From: Spirochaetaceae bacterium
GTDB lineage: Bacteria > Spirochaetota > Spirochaetia > DSM-27196 > PXBQ01
Direction of reading: 5' to 3'
Length of the DNA: 5,333 bases
NCBI GenBank assembly: GCA_003566875.1
Contig: PXBQ01000367.1
Span: 1 to 5,333, forward strand
Shown: one piece after another, positions 1 through 5,056 of the stretch
How positions within the stretch are numbered: position 1 is the stretch's first letter
How the letters are laid out: every line of letters begins with the position of its first letter
Made by a program: the position numbers and the translations under genes
Notes under the pieces: model-generated
Told to the model about the DNA's origin: nothing
The model's input: the letters and a program-made list of their open reading frames with translations, nothing else
The model's database searches: none

Positions 1-1
1 G

Positions 2-358
2 CACATCATCACCATCGATCCCACCGTTGATCTGGATGAGGTCTTCTTTCACCAGATCACGCGGAAGGTGCACAAGGACAGCACGATCACCGTGAACGGC
101 ACACTGTATGAGGTGCCTTCGGTCCTCATTGGGCGCACGGTGAAACTCCGTTTTGATCCGTGTATCCCCAACGCTCCACGGTATGTGTCCTGCGATGGTA
201 TCGAGCACGGCCAGGCGCGCGTGGTGGACACCTACGCCAATACAAAGGTTTCCCGCGCTCATCATCACCGCGACCACGTTGAACAGATTGCCGGATCCGA
301 GCACCCGAACATCACCGCCTCGCTTCAGGCGGCACGCTTTCAGACTGGAGGCGCGTGA
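2..358 (+). CDS. DDE transposase, C-terminal end (Mu/IS481-type), partial
   Basis: The reading frame is open from the left window edge and ends in TGA at 356-358, so only about the last 118 residues are present and the catalytic DDE core lies outside the window. The visible part has the pattern of the beta-barrel-like domain that follows the integrase core in Mu-type transposases: a stretch reading DEVFFHQITRKVHKDSTI, then VNGTLYEVPSVLIGRTVKLRFDP. From family knowledge, this domain assists DNA binding and assembly of the transposition complex. An internal ATG at 68 exists but has no role as a start, because the coding pattern continues upstream of it. The tail (about the last 40 residues) is His-rich and less conserved. 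The stop overlaps the start of the downstream AAA+ ATPase by one base, so the two are translationally coupled. Identification as a transposase rests on these motifs and on the ATPase neighbour; the exact IS family is not certain. Confidence 0.78.
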   Translation, partial: HIITIDPTVDLDEVFFHQITRKVHKDSTITVNGTLYEVPSVLIGRTVKLRFDPCIPNAPRYVSCDGIEHGQARVVDTYANTKVSRAHHHRDHVEQIAGSEHPNITASLQAARFQTGGA

Positions 359-1158
359 TGAATCAACAGATGCTGAGACACTTCAACCTCGTCGCGTATC
401 CGTTCACCAAGGAGATCACCACCGAGAAGCTCCTCACTCTGCCTTCTACCCAATCATCCCTTGCCGGGCTCAAACTTCTGCTCGACACCCGGGGCATCGG
501 GGTGCTCACCGGTAAATCGGGAACCGGCAAGAGTTGTTTGATCCGCCTTCTGCTTGCCGAACTCCATACCGGCCTGCACAAAGCGATCTACCTTTCCCAC
601 ACCTCCGTCGGCGTGCAGGAGTTCTATTCGCATATCGCTGCGGCGATCGGACTTGAGTCAACAGGACGCCGGGCAACGCTCTATCGCTCAATTCATGAAC
701 GGGTACTTTCGCTTCACAAGCAGAGCCGGGTCCACACGGTTCTCGTGCTTGATGAGGCGCATCTGCTTTCCAACGATGTGCTCAAGGAGCTGCGACTCCT
801 CGCCAACTACGAGATCGACTCGCTCAACGCGATGACTATTCTTATGTGCGGCCAGGAAACACTGCTACCGAAGTTCGGTCTTTCCGCCCTTGAGCCGTTG
901 GCCAACTCGATTACCGTGTCCGTGGCCACCGATGGTCTTCCCAAAGAGGAAACCATCTCCTACATCGAAAGCCGAATCACCGACTGCGGTGGCCACTCCG
1001 GGATGTTTACTCAATCGGCGTTGAGCCTCATTCACCAGGCCTCTGTTGGCGTGCTGCGCTCCATCGGTACGATCGCCACCGCCGCGATGATGAAGGCGTA
1101 TAATGGCGACTCCCCGACCGTTGAAGGCGAGCACGTACAAGCAGTTCTCACACGCTAA
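358..1158 (+). CDS. AAA+ ATPase transposition partner (ExeA/TniB/IstB-like)
   Basis: A complete protein of 266 residues from the ATG at 358, which sits 6 bases after GGAGG (347-351) and shares its A with the upstream stop codon (TGATG). A GTG at 355 is an alternative start. A Walker A motif GKSGTGKS lies at about residues 52-59, Walker B VLVLDEAH at about 128-135 (D132, E133), and a sensor-1-like strand TILMCGQ at about 160-166. The start (RHFNLVAYPFTKEI) resembles the opening of ExeA-type ATPases found with Mu/Tn7-like transposases, and the length is typical. The C-terminal third should form the AAA+ lid. From family knowledge, such proteins bind ATP and DNA, choose or mark target sites and activate the transposase; they act in the cytoplasm as oligomers. 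No frameshift or missing motif is seen, so this half of the element could still be functional. A secretion ATPase role (ExeA proper) is unlikely because of the transposase next door. Confidence 0.9.
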   Translation: MNQQMLRHFNLVAYPFTKEITTEKLLTLPSTQSSLAGLKLLLDTRGIGVLTGKSGTGKSCLIRLLLAELHTGLHKAIYLSHTSVGVQEFYSHIAAAIGLESTGRRATLYRSIHERVLSLHKQSRVHTVLVLDEAHLLSNDVLKELRLLANYEIDSLNAMTILMCGQETLLPKFGLSALEPLANSITVSVATDGLPKEETISYIESRITDCGGHSGMFTQSALSLIHQASVGVLRSIGTIATAAMMKAYNGDSPTVEGEHVQAVLTR

Positions 1159-1179
1159 TCGCCACCAATACACAGTTTT

Positions 1180-1207
1180 CGGGCACCGGGGTTCGCCTCG
1201 GTGCCCG
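1180..1207 (+). terminator. Strong hairpin with TTCG loop after the ATPase gene
   Basis: Positions 1180-1191 pair with 1196-1207 (CGGGCACCG against CGGTGCCCG, extended by GGG against CCT with one G-T pair), giving a 12-bp GC-rich stem closed by a TTCG tetraloop, a very stable RNA fold. It starts 21 bases after the ATPase stop codon. The following bases (CTCTGTTGTATCC) are only mildly T-rich, so this is not a textbook intrinsic terminator. It could be a terminator, an mRNA 3' stabiliser, or a structure guarding the end of the element against read-through. Confidence 0.5.
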
Positions 1208-1238
1208 CTCTGTTGTATCCGTTCCAATAATTCGGGAA

Positions 1239-1448
1239 TGCCAGAAAAGAGATCAGAATCCGGTAATCAATCATCCTTACGCGGGAATCGGGTTCACAAT
1301 ATCTTGGGACGTCGGGAGAAAATGGCGCGGGCGTCTACACAGACCAGACATGATTGAGTACCACAAGGGCTTAAATAAGTTGGCCACAGAGGCTTTTGAA
1401 AGCTATACCGAGTTCTATCGGTATGCGCACAGAAAACTAACGCTATAA
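1239..1448 (+). pseudogene. Possible C-terminal remnant of an interrupted gene
   Basis: In the frame ending with TAA at 1446-1448 the translation has a protein-like composition, especially from the ATG at 1350, which gives a 32-residue peptide beginning MIEYHKGLNKLATEAFES, rich in aromatic and amphipathic helical residues. There is no convincing ribosome-binding site before 1350, and the frame runs back without a stop into the presumed end of the insertion element. The simplest reading is the tail of a gene cut by the element. It could also be a chance open frame. I do not recognise the family, and the left boundary given here is arbitrary. Confidence 0.25.
1405..1424. repeat. 7-6-7 inverted repeat upstream of the lipoprotein gene
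   Basis: ATACCGA (1405-1411) and TCGGTAT (1418-1424) are perfect inverted arms separated by six bases (GTTCTA). The dyad lies 63 bases before the lipoprotein start. It may be an operator or a small hairpin; nothing else supports a function. Confidence 0.35.
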
Positions 1449-1487
1449 CGACCGCTTCCACATGGATGCTGTAGCGCTGGGGGAACA

Positions 1488-2003
1488 ATGAAAAGCATAC
1501 TTGTTCTTATATCCATACTTCTTTTCACCAGCTGCGAGTCTCCAACGACTCCTGTTACGCGTGAAGATGGGTACGTGTATATCGCAATTCGCGGATGGAA
1601 CGAAGCGGATCACGGCGATATGACGTTTCGGGCGCACTTTAGAGTTGATGATTTTATGGCCGTATATCCGCACGGGTATTTTAGTCCTGGAGGATTCTAT
1701 CATTACTCAACGGTGGGATCTGGTGAGATGACTGAGGTTTGGTATGAGAATGCCCATTGGGGCAATCATGAATATGCCGGGCAAGTATGGAAACGAGCAG
1801 GTGCGTCGGATGAAGACGGAGAAGAAATTGCATTCCCAGGCGGAGTGAGTGCGAGGGTACAGATCATACGTGGTGAACCTGATCACACAGAAGCGTACCC
1901 GTACTTCTACATCGTAGAAGGGACAGAAGAGTACACGCACACTGAATACGTAACTGTTGATGGCGATATTTATGTAGAGTTTCACATGGATGACTTCTTG
2001 TAG
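1488..2003 (+). CDS. Predicted lipoprotein of unknown function
   Basis: A 171-residue protein. The N-terminus is a short lipoprotein signal: Lys2, a hydrophobic stretch ILVLISILLF (4-13), and a lipobox ending FTSC with Cys16 as the probable lipidated residue. Mature protein of about 156 residues would be anchored to a membrane, probably the outer membrane, facing the periplasm or the surface. It is acidic and rich in Tyr, Gly, His and Glu, with alternating patterns (YVYIAIRGW, YPYFYIVEG, GDIYVEFHMDD) that suggest an all-beta fold. There are no further Cys residues and no recognised catalytic motif. The start is preceded by a G-rich ribosome-binding site (CTGGGGGAA, about 5 bases upstream). 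The next gene begins 25 bases after the stop, suggesting co-transcription. I do not recognise the family; no function is assigned. Confidence 0.85.
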   Translation: MKSILVLISILLFTSCESPTTPVTREDGYVYIAIRGWNEADHGDMTFRAHFRVDDFMAVYPHGYFSPGGFYHYSTVGSGEMTEVWYENAHWGNHEYAGQVWKRAGASDEDGEEIAFPGGVSARVQIIRGEPDHTEAYPYFYIVEGTEEYTHTEYVTVDGDIYVEFHMDDFL

Positions 2004-2028
2004 GTCATGACAAAAGGAGATCCCGAGC

Positions 2029-2208
2029 ATGGTCAATTCTGAAGCGCAAAGGGTGCTGAGTCAGATACGAGGGATTGCTGCATCCCTTACGTGCACAGCT
2101 GACTATGAGCAGTTATCGGGCCCGAATCTGCACGGTATTGGAAACGCGATCCTGGACGCCTGCCAGGAGCTCCAAACGTACATCGATCAACACACAACAC
2201 CAAAGTAG
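2029..2208 (+). CDS. Small hypothetical protein, 59 aa
   Basis: ATG at 2029 follows a strong Shine-Dalgarno sequence AAGGAGA (2014-2020) by 8 bases; TAG at 2206-2208 ends it. The product begins MVNSEAQRVLSQIRGIAASL and has two predicted helices, about residues 4-20 and 33-53, joined by a polar turn (TADYEQLSGPNLHG). It contains two Cys (22 and 44), has no signal peptide or membrane segment, and is probably a small cytoplasmic helical-hairpin protein. It follows the lipoprotein gene by 25 bases and faces the recombinase gene tail to tail with a 27-base gap. The excellent ribosome-binding site is the main reason to accept it as a gene. Function unknown. Confidence 0.65.
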   Translation: MVNSEAQRVLSQIRGIAASLTCTADYEQLSGPNLHGIGNAILDACQELQTYIDQHTTPK

Positions 2209-2235
2209 TTTTTCACGTCTCTCAAGGCATCAAAA

Positions 2236-3126
2236 TTACGGTAATCCAAGCTCATCATCATTCAAACGTTCATGGACATACATGCGCAAAGTGGTGGCCG
2301 GGTCGCTGTGTCCGAGGTAATCGGCGACCGCACGGATCTTGCCCGTAGCGGCGATACGTTCGGTAGCAAACCGGTGTCGAAAGCTATGTGCGCTAAACTC
2401 CCGGCCGAGCACACGCATGGAAAGCGATCGGTTCCGGTTCGTGGTTGCTACGCGGGAATATGGCTTCTGATGGTGCTCGAACAGGTACTCGCGGCCGGCA
2501 AAGCACTCGCGGATTCTGCGGTAGAGCTGCTGAGGGATGAGTACTTCCCGTTCTTTGCGGCCCTTGCCGAGGATCCGAACAGCAACAAGACCTCGACCTC
2601 GATCGCTACAGGTACTGTGGCGAGCAGAGAGGGCTTCAGAGATCCTGCAGCCGGTGAGTGCAAGGAACTCGATCATCAGGGCAAGCGTCGGCTCAGCGGC
2701 ATCTATAAGGCTCTGTGTCGCCTCAGCATCGGGGATGTCATCGGGGGATACCTGGCTACGAGAAGCGGCACGGCGCACTGATGGAATGCGTGAGAGCAGG
2801 TGTTCAACGGCAAGTACGGTTCGCCCATCAAGCTCGATCTGGCTTCGCCGCAGAAGCCCTCGAAGTGTTGATCGCAGTATCGAGGTTTTAAGCGCGTAGG
2901 TAGATGCAGCGATCTCTTGCCGTGTGAGTCGCCCACTGAGATCATCAACATACTTGTTCACTGCGTGATCGCTAAAATCAAGCTCATGCTCACGCAGAAA
3001 CGAGAAGAACAGCCTGACCTCTCGGTGCGCTGTCTCGCTTTCTGCGATCGATAGTGCTGCGTGTTCTATGCGTACAAGTGCTTTTTGCGCATCTCCCTGG
3101 CGTACTGGCGTATCATTTTTTGCCAT
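2236..3126 (-). CDS. Tyrosine recombinase (XerC/XerD-like integrase)
   Basis: A complete 296-residue protein with the two-domain layout of Xer-type recombinases: an N-terminal helical core-binding domain (about residues 15-115) and a C-terminal catalytic domain (about 135-285). The catalytic set is visible: Arg161 in LTGCRISEA, Lys188 in ILGKGRKERE, His247 and Arg250 in SAHSFRHRFAT, His273 in YLGHSDP, and the nucleophile Tyr283 in LRMYVHE. From family knowledge it should cut and rejoin DNA at sites made of two inverted arms around a 6-8 bp spacer, through a 3'-phosphotyrosine link. The stretch between Lys188 and His247 has no extra insertion of the kind that marks integron integrases, so this is not a canonical IntI. 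The start ATG (CAT at 3124-3126) has GGAGA upstream at good spacing (TCTCC at 3135-3139 on the + strand). A long inverted repeat lies just beyond (3152-3181), placed for autoregulation or as its own target. It is unlikely to be the housekeeping Xer protein, given the accessory context. Confidence 0.93.
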   Translation of the reverse strand: MAKNDTPVRQGDAQKALVRIEHAALSIAESETAHREVRLFFSFLREHELDFSDHAVNKYVDDLSGRLTRQEIAASTYALKTSILRSTLRGLLRRSQIELDGRTVLAVEHLLSRIPSVRRAASRSQVSPDDIPDAEATQSLIDAAEPTLALMIEFLALTGCRISEALSARHSTCSDRGRGLVAVRILGKGRKEREVLIPQQLYRRIRECFAGREYLFEHHQKPYSRVATTNRNRSLSMRVLGREFSAHSFRHRFATERIAATGKIRAVADYLGHSDPATTLRMYVHERLNDDELGLP

Positions 3127-3151
3127 GCATGAAGTCTCCGGTATATCTCAA

Positions 3152-3185
3152 TACATAACACAATTAACTTTGTGTTATGTAACAC
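3152..3185. promoter_or_regulatory. 12-6-12 inverted repeat plus third half-site: operator or recombinase core site
   Basis: TACATAACACAA (3152-3163) and TTGTGTTATGTA (3170-3181) are perfect 12-bp inverted arms with a 6-base spacer TTAACT (3164-3169). The right arm also belongs to a second dyad, GTGTTA-TG-TAACAC (3172-3185). There are therefore three copies of an RTAACAC half-site: ATAACAC at 3156-3162, its complement at 3172-3178, and GTAACAC at 3179-3185. The site begins 26 bases upstream of the recombinase start. The arm and spacer sizes match the core sites of tyrosine recombinases (Xer/dif type is 11-6-11). An operator for recombinase transcription is equally possible. It is not an intrinsic terminator: no T-tract follows on either strand. 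Confidence 0.6.
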
Positions 3186-3219
3186 TATACGCCGGATCCT
3201 CTGCAAAAGACCAACACCA

Positions 3220-3429
3220 TCAGCACGCATTCCCGGTCGTATCGCCAGGCTGGTCATTCACACCACCGGCGCAAAATATCGTTTCCACGCGAGGCGATTC
3301 ACGATCAACATACGCTTCAATAAGCTGGCGAGCCCTCTCAACAGGATCAACACCATTGAGCGCGCACAGCACCTGAAACCGATTGGTGAGTACTGAGAAA
3401 TCTCGTGTTTGTTCGTTTGAATGATCCAT
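3220..3429 (-). CDS. Possible small protein, 69 aa, upstream of recombinase
   Basis: Reading leftwards from the ATG at 3429 gives 69 residues beginning MDHSNEQTRDFSVLTNRFQV and ending at the TGA at 3222-3220. This start has a plausible ribosome-binding site (AAAGGCGG, about 4 bases upstream); an ATG at 3456 would add nine residues but has GGAG touching the start codon, which is too close. The middle part, VDPVERARQLIEAYVDRE (about residues 27-44), is a likely amphipathic helix, and the C-terminal 20 residues are Gly/Asp-rich and probably disordered. It has no signal peptide. It lies on the same strand as the recombinase, 93 bp upstream of it, with the inverted repeat between, so it might be a regulator or accessory factor. 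The family is not recognised, and a chance frame is possible. Confidence 0.4.
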   Translation of the reverse strand: MDHSNEQTRDFSVLTNRFQVLCALNGVDPVERARQLIEAYVDRESPRVETIFCAGGVNDQPGDTTGNAC

Positions 3430-3557
3430 ATACCGCCTTTTACATACCGTGAACATCTCCGAGCATTCGAAAATGGTGTACTGGGTGTCAGGCCGGTACC
3501 CGATTCGGCATCCTCGGACACGCTTGGGTATCAGTATTCGGCACGAAATCCGTTTTA

Positions 3558-3569
3558 GACGTACACGTC
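3558..3569. promoter_or_regulatory. Short dyad GACGT-AC-ACGTC upstream of the beta-barrel gene
   Basis: Five-base perfect inverted arms with a 2-base centre lie 65 bases before the beta-barrel start codon, in the 205-base gap (3430-3634) between divergent genes. An AT-rich stretch follows (3570-3634) and probably holds the promoter, but no hexamer pair near TTGACA/TATAAT at normal spacing could be picked with confidence. A regulator site is possible; the dyad is short enough to occur by chance. Confidence 0.2.
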
Positions 3570-3634
3570 AATATATACAACACGAAAACAATTACTGTAC
3601 ACTAAAGCCAGAAAATACTTAAGGAGATATTAAT

Positions 3635-4318
3635 ATGGTACGCGTTACGGTCCGGGCATTTTTTGCCCTCTTTTTTTTGGTGTGTGTCGTGTCAGTTGGA
3701 GCGCAGTCGATTCGAGGAGGCGCAGTACTCGGCGGTAATGCCTCGTATGATATTTCCGATGAACTAGACGAGATACTCGATGAGTTTAATGACATATCGG
3801 GGTTATCAGCTGGAAGAACTACGAATTTTGGGTTTTCGGTAGGACCGATTATTATGATCGATTTTACGCCGGGGTTTGGCCTTCAGATACCTCTCACTAC
3901 TACACAAAGGACAACCGGCTATGAAGTGACGGACGACGGATCCAGCGACAGAATTACATTTGAATTTACAACGCTTGCTGTGGATTTTTCGGTACTAGCG
4001 AAGCCGATTTTTCCGATAAGTCCGGACTTTTCATTCCATGTGCTCGCCGGACCTCAGTTGAGTTTCATAATTGGTGATCTTGAAGGCAAGTTCACCGAAC
4101 GAATTGGTGGAGTGTCTCAAAGCGACACCGTTCTTGTTGAACCGGACAATTCCGTCATTTTTGGAGTTTCTGCTGGAGCCGGTTTTGGCTATGAAACTGG
4201 TATTGGAATACTTGCATTCGATTTCATGTACTATCGATCACTTCAGAGTGCTTTTGATATTGCAGATGATTTTGTACAGAGCTTTGGGGTGTCCGCGAAC
4301 TTTACCGCACCTTTCTAA
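3635..4318 (+). CDS. Outer-membrane beta-barrel protein
   Basis: A 227-residue protein with a strong ribosome-binding site (AAGGAGAT, 3621-3628, 6 bases before the ATG). The N-terminus is a Sec signal peptide: basic MVRVTVR, a hydrophobic core AFFALFFLVCVVS, and probable cleavage after VGA (residue 23) before Gln. The mature chain starts with a strand (IRGGAVLGGNASY), then an acidic helix-like segment (about residues 39-54, many Asp/Glu). Alternating hydrophobic/polar strands separated by Gly-rich turns follow, such as FGFSVGPIIMIDF, FHVLAGPQLSFIIG, VIFGVSAGAGFGYETG and ILAFDFMYYRS. The last residue is Phe (SANFTAPF), the usual C-terminal signal for BAM-dependent insertion. About eight strands fit this length, as in small PorT/OmpA-like barrels (family knowledge). 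It is probably monocistronic, since noncoding DNA lies on both sides. A structural or surface role is likely; transport specificity cannot be read from the sequence. Confidence 0.85.
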   Translation: MVRVTVRAFFALFFLVCVVSVGAQSIRGGAVLGGNASYDISDELDEILDEFNDISGLSAGRTTNFGFSVGPIIMIDFTPGFGLQIPLTTTQRTTGYEVTDDGSSDRITFEFTTLAVDFSVLAKPIFPISPDFSFHVLAGPQLSFIIGDLEGKFTERIGGVSQSDTVLVEPDNSVIFGVSAGAGFGYETGIGILAFDFMYYRSLQSAFDIADDFVQSFGVSANFTAPF

Positions 4319-4341
4319 GAACACCCGGTCTTTTTCATTCG

Positions 4342-4374
4342 TGTCCAGGATCCCGATAAAGCGGATCCTGGACA
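4342..4374 (+). terminator. 12-bp perfect hairpin downstream of the beta-barrel gene
   Basis: TGTCCAGGATCC (4342-4353) pairs perfectly with GGATCCTGGACA (4363-4374) around a 9-base loop. It begins 23 bases after the stop codon. No T-tract follows (AACCCAG); instead five Ts lie just before it (4330-4335 region), as also happens at the hairpin after the ATPase gene. It may act as a U-less terminator or as a 3' mRNA stabiliser. Confidence 0.5.
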
Positions 4375-4477
4375 AACCCAGAAGCTGAACCCCGGCACGC
4401 CTTGCAATTACCTCCGCTGCAGTCTCGTGTGAGGTCGACCTTTTCTGCGTAAATCTAAAACAGATAGAAAGCCTGAC

Positions 4478-4551
4478 GTAATACATATAAAAATGCTGTA
4501 AACCTTAACAGCATAAGTAAATAGCGATTCAAGAAACCGAAAATGTATTAC
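4478..4551. repeat. 74-base hairpin unit framed by inverted GTAATACAT copies
   Basis: Outer arms GTAATACAT (4478-4486) and ATGTATTAC (4543-4551) enclose an inner hairpin, ATGCTGT (4493-4499) with ACAGCAT (4508-4514), loop of 8. The unpaired parts between inner and outer stems are unequal: 6 bases on the left and 28 on the right. Confidence 0.6.
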
Positions 4552-4685
4552 ATTGCTAAAATGAGATGTATTACAAACCGGCATACATAAATAATTGTAG
4601 TAGCAAATACATAGGCATAGACAACACAAAAAACACAAAAAAGGTAATACATCATTGGCCAGCCCAAAAAGAGTGGCTAACTAAT

Positions 4686-4727
4686 TCTGTTGTAACAACT
4701 TGTAGCGCTTTCGGGCGTTGTAACAGA
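4686..4727. repeat. Bulged 11-bp hairpin containing a repeated GTTGTAACA
   Basis: TCTGTT (4686-4691) pairs with AACAGA (4722-4727) and ACAAC (4695-4699) with GTTGT (4717-4721), giving an 11-bp stem with a 3-base bulge (GTA, 4692-4694) on the left only. The same stretch carries GTTGTAACA twice as a direct repeat (4689-4697 and 4717-4725). The loop contains the small palindrome AGCGCT. Confidence 0.5.
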
Positions 4728-4767
4728 GGGCTATTTACTTCTAAACCAGCATACATCGTGTGCCCAT

Positions 4768-4818
4768 GTAATACATATAAGTCGTTAAACCAGAATGGTT
4801 TACGCGCAAATGTATTAC
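4768..4818. repeat. 51-base two-box imperfect palindrome, attC-like in shape
   Basis: Outer box: GTAATACAT (4768-4776) with ATGTATTAC (4810-4818), 9 bp. Inner box: CGT (4783-4785) and AAACCA (4787-4792) with TGGTTT (4796-4801) and ACG (4802-4804), 9 bp with a single extrahelical T at 4786 and a GAA loop. The two boxes are separated by unpaired internal sequences of 6 and 5 bases. Two stems, an unpaired central spacer and an extrahelical base are the layout of folded integron attC sites, but the terminal structure is very short and the conserved AAC/GTT of the attC R box is not in the outer stem (a GTTAAAC lies at 4784-4790 in the inner one). Confidence 0.5.
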
Positions 4819-5056
4819 CCCCTTTATCTTGCCCTCACCATGTTTTGGTGCGTTTTCCTGATATTCGCGTACCAAGCTAAGCTATCTATCCTAGGAATGT
4901 CGTGCGGGGTGGGTTTGATTAATGCAGTGGAAATAATAGGCGAGAAAAAAATGGAACAGGTATGATAGTTTTCAGCTACTCTACAATTATGACTTTTGGA
5001 CTATCTACACTGATGTGCAACAGGAACTGAATAATTGAACTTGAAAGGACTGAACG

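Larger units (their letters stand above)
1..1320 (+). mobile_element. Right part of a transposase-plus-ATPase insertion element
   Basis: The element contains the transposase end and its ATPase; its left end is outside the window. The right end was not located exactly. The 110 bases after the hairpin at 1180-1207 contain a repeated word CGGGAAT (1233-1239 and 1282-1288) within similar surroundings, which suits the sub-terminal transposase-binding repeats of Mu/Tn7-like elements. I place the end loosely between about 1290 and 1340. No target-site duplication can be checked because the other end is missing. Confidence 0.5.
4478..4818. repeat. Array of six GTAATACAT copies in both orientations
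   Basis: Exact copies of the 9-mer GTAATACAT occur at 4478-4486 (+), 4543-4551 (-), 4566-4574 (-), 4644-4652 (+), 4768-4776 (+) and 4810-4818 (-). Two of them extend to the 11-base near-palindrome ATGTAWTACAT (4543-4553 and 4766-4776). The copies at 4478 and 4768 share a 13-base word, GTAATACATATAA. A further direct repeat, AAACC(G/A)GCATACAT, lies at 4575-4588 and 4743-4756 (13 of 14 identical). Exact repetition of this density in 341 bases is unlikely by chance even in AT-rich DNA. No matching copies were noticed in the coding parts of the window. Confidence 0.8.
4375..5056. other. Gene-free intergenic region, AT-rich in the middle
   Basis: No open frame here has a ribosome-binding site or convincing protein composition; the longest (4566-4880, +) is built partly from the DNA repeats themselves (a KPAYI peptide appears twice because the DNA repeats). 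Positions 4375-4440 are GC-richer and may be leftover sequence. Positions 4478-4818 form the repeat array described separately. Positions 4831-5056 hold a minor hairpin (CACCA 4836-4840 with TGGTG 4846-4850) and the leader of the gene at 5057. I could not pick a confident promoter for that gene. Confidence 0.6.

Noticed and set aside
2272..2951. Several long open frames overlapping the recombinase on other frames and strands
   Set aside because: They are shadows of the GC-rich recombinase gene, which has every catalytic motif; none has its own ribosome-binding site or recognisable domain.
2236..3126. Calling the recombinase an integron integrase (IntI)
   Set aside because: The extra segment that integron integrases carry before the His-x-x-Arg box is absent; the Lys188 to His247 interval has ordinary XerC/D length.
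3152..3181. Intrinsic terminator between the 69-aa frame and the recombinase
   Set aside because: The stem is AT-rich and no T-tract follows on either strand, so an operator or recombination site fits better.
3430..3456. Upstream ATG at 3456 as the start of the 69-aa minus-strand frame
   Set aside because: The only GGAG directly touches this ATG, leaving no spacing, while the ATG at 3429 has a better-placed purine-rich site.
3473..3622. Frame of about 50 residues (+) before the beta-barrel gene
   Set aside because: It lacks a Shine-Dalgarno sequence, is unusually Arg/His-rich, and overlaps the region that should carry the beta-barrel promoter.
4675..4790. A full attC site running from GGCTAAC to GTTAAAC
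   Set aside because: The two ends pair poorly beyond four bases, and no matching second box was found inside them.
4478..4818. CRISPR array
   Set aside because: The repeats are only 9-14 bases, occur in both orientations and have irregular spacing (23-124 bases), with no cas genes nearby.
4566..4880. 104-residue open frame on the + strand in the AT-rich region
   Set aside because: No ribosome-binding site, and its start codon is part of a GTAATACAT repeat. The repeated KPAYI peptide merely reflects the DNA repeat, and the composition is not protein-like.
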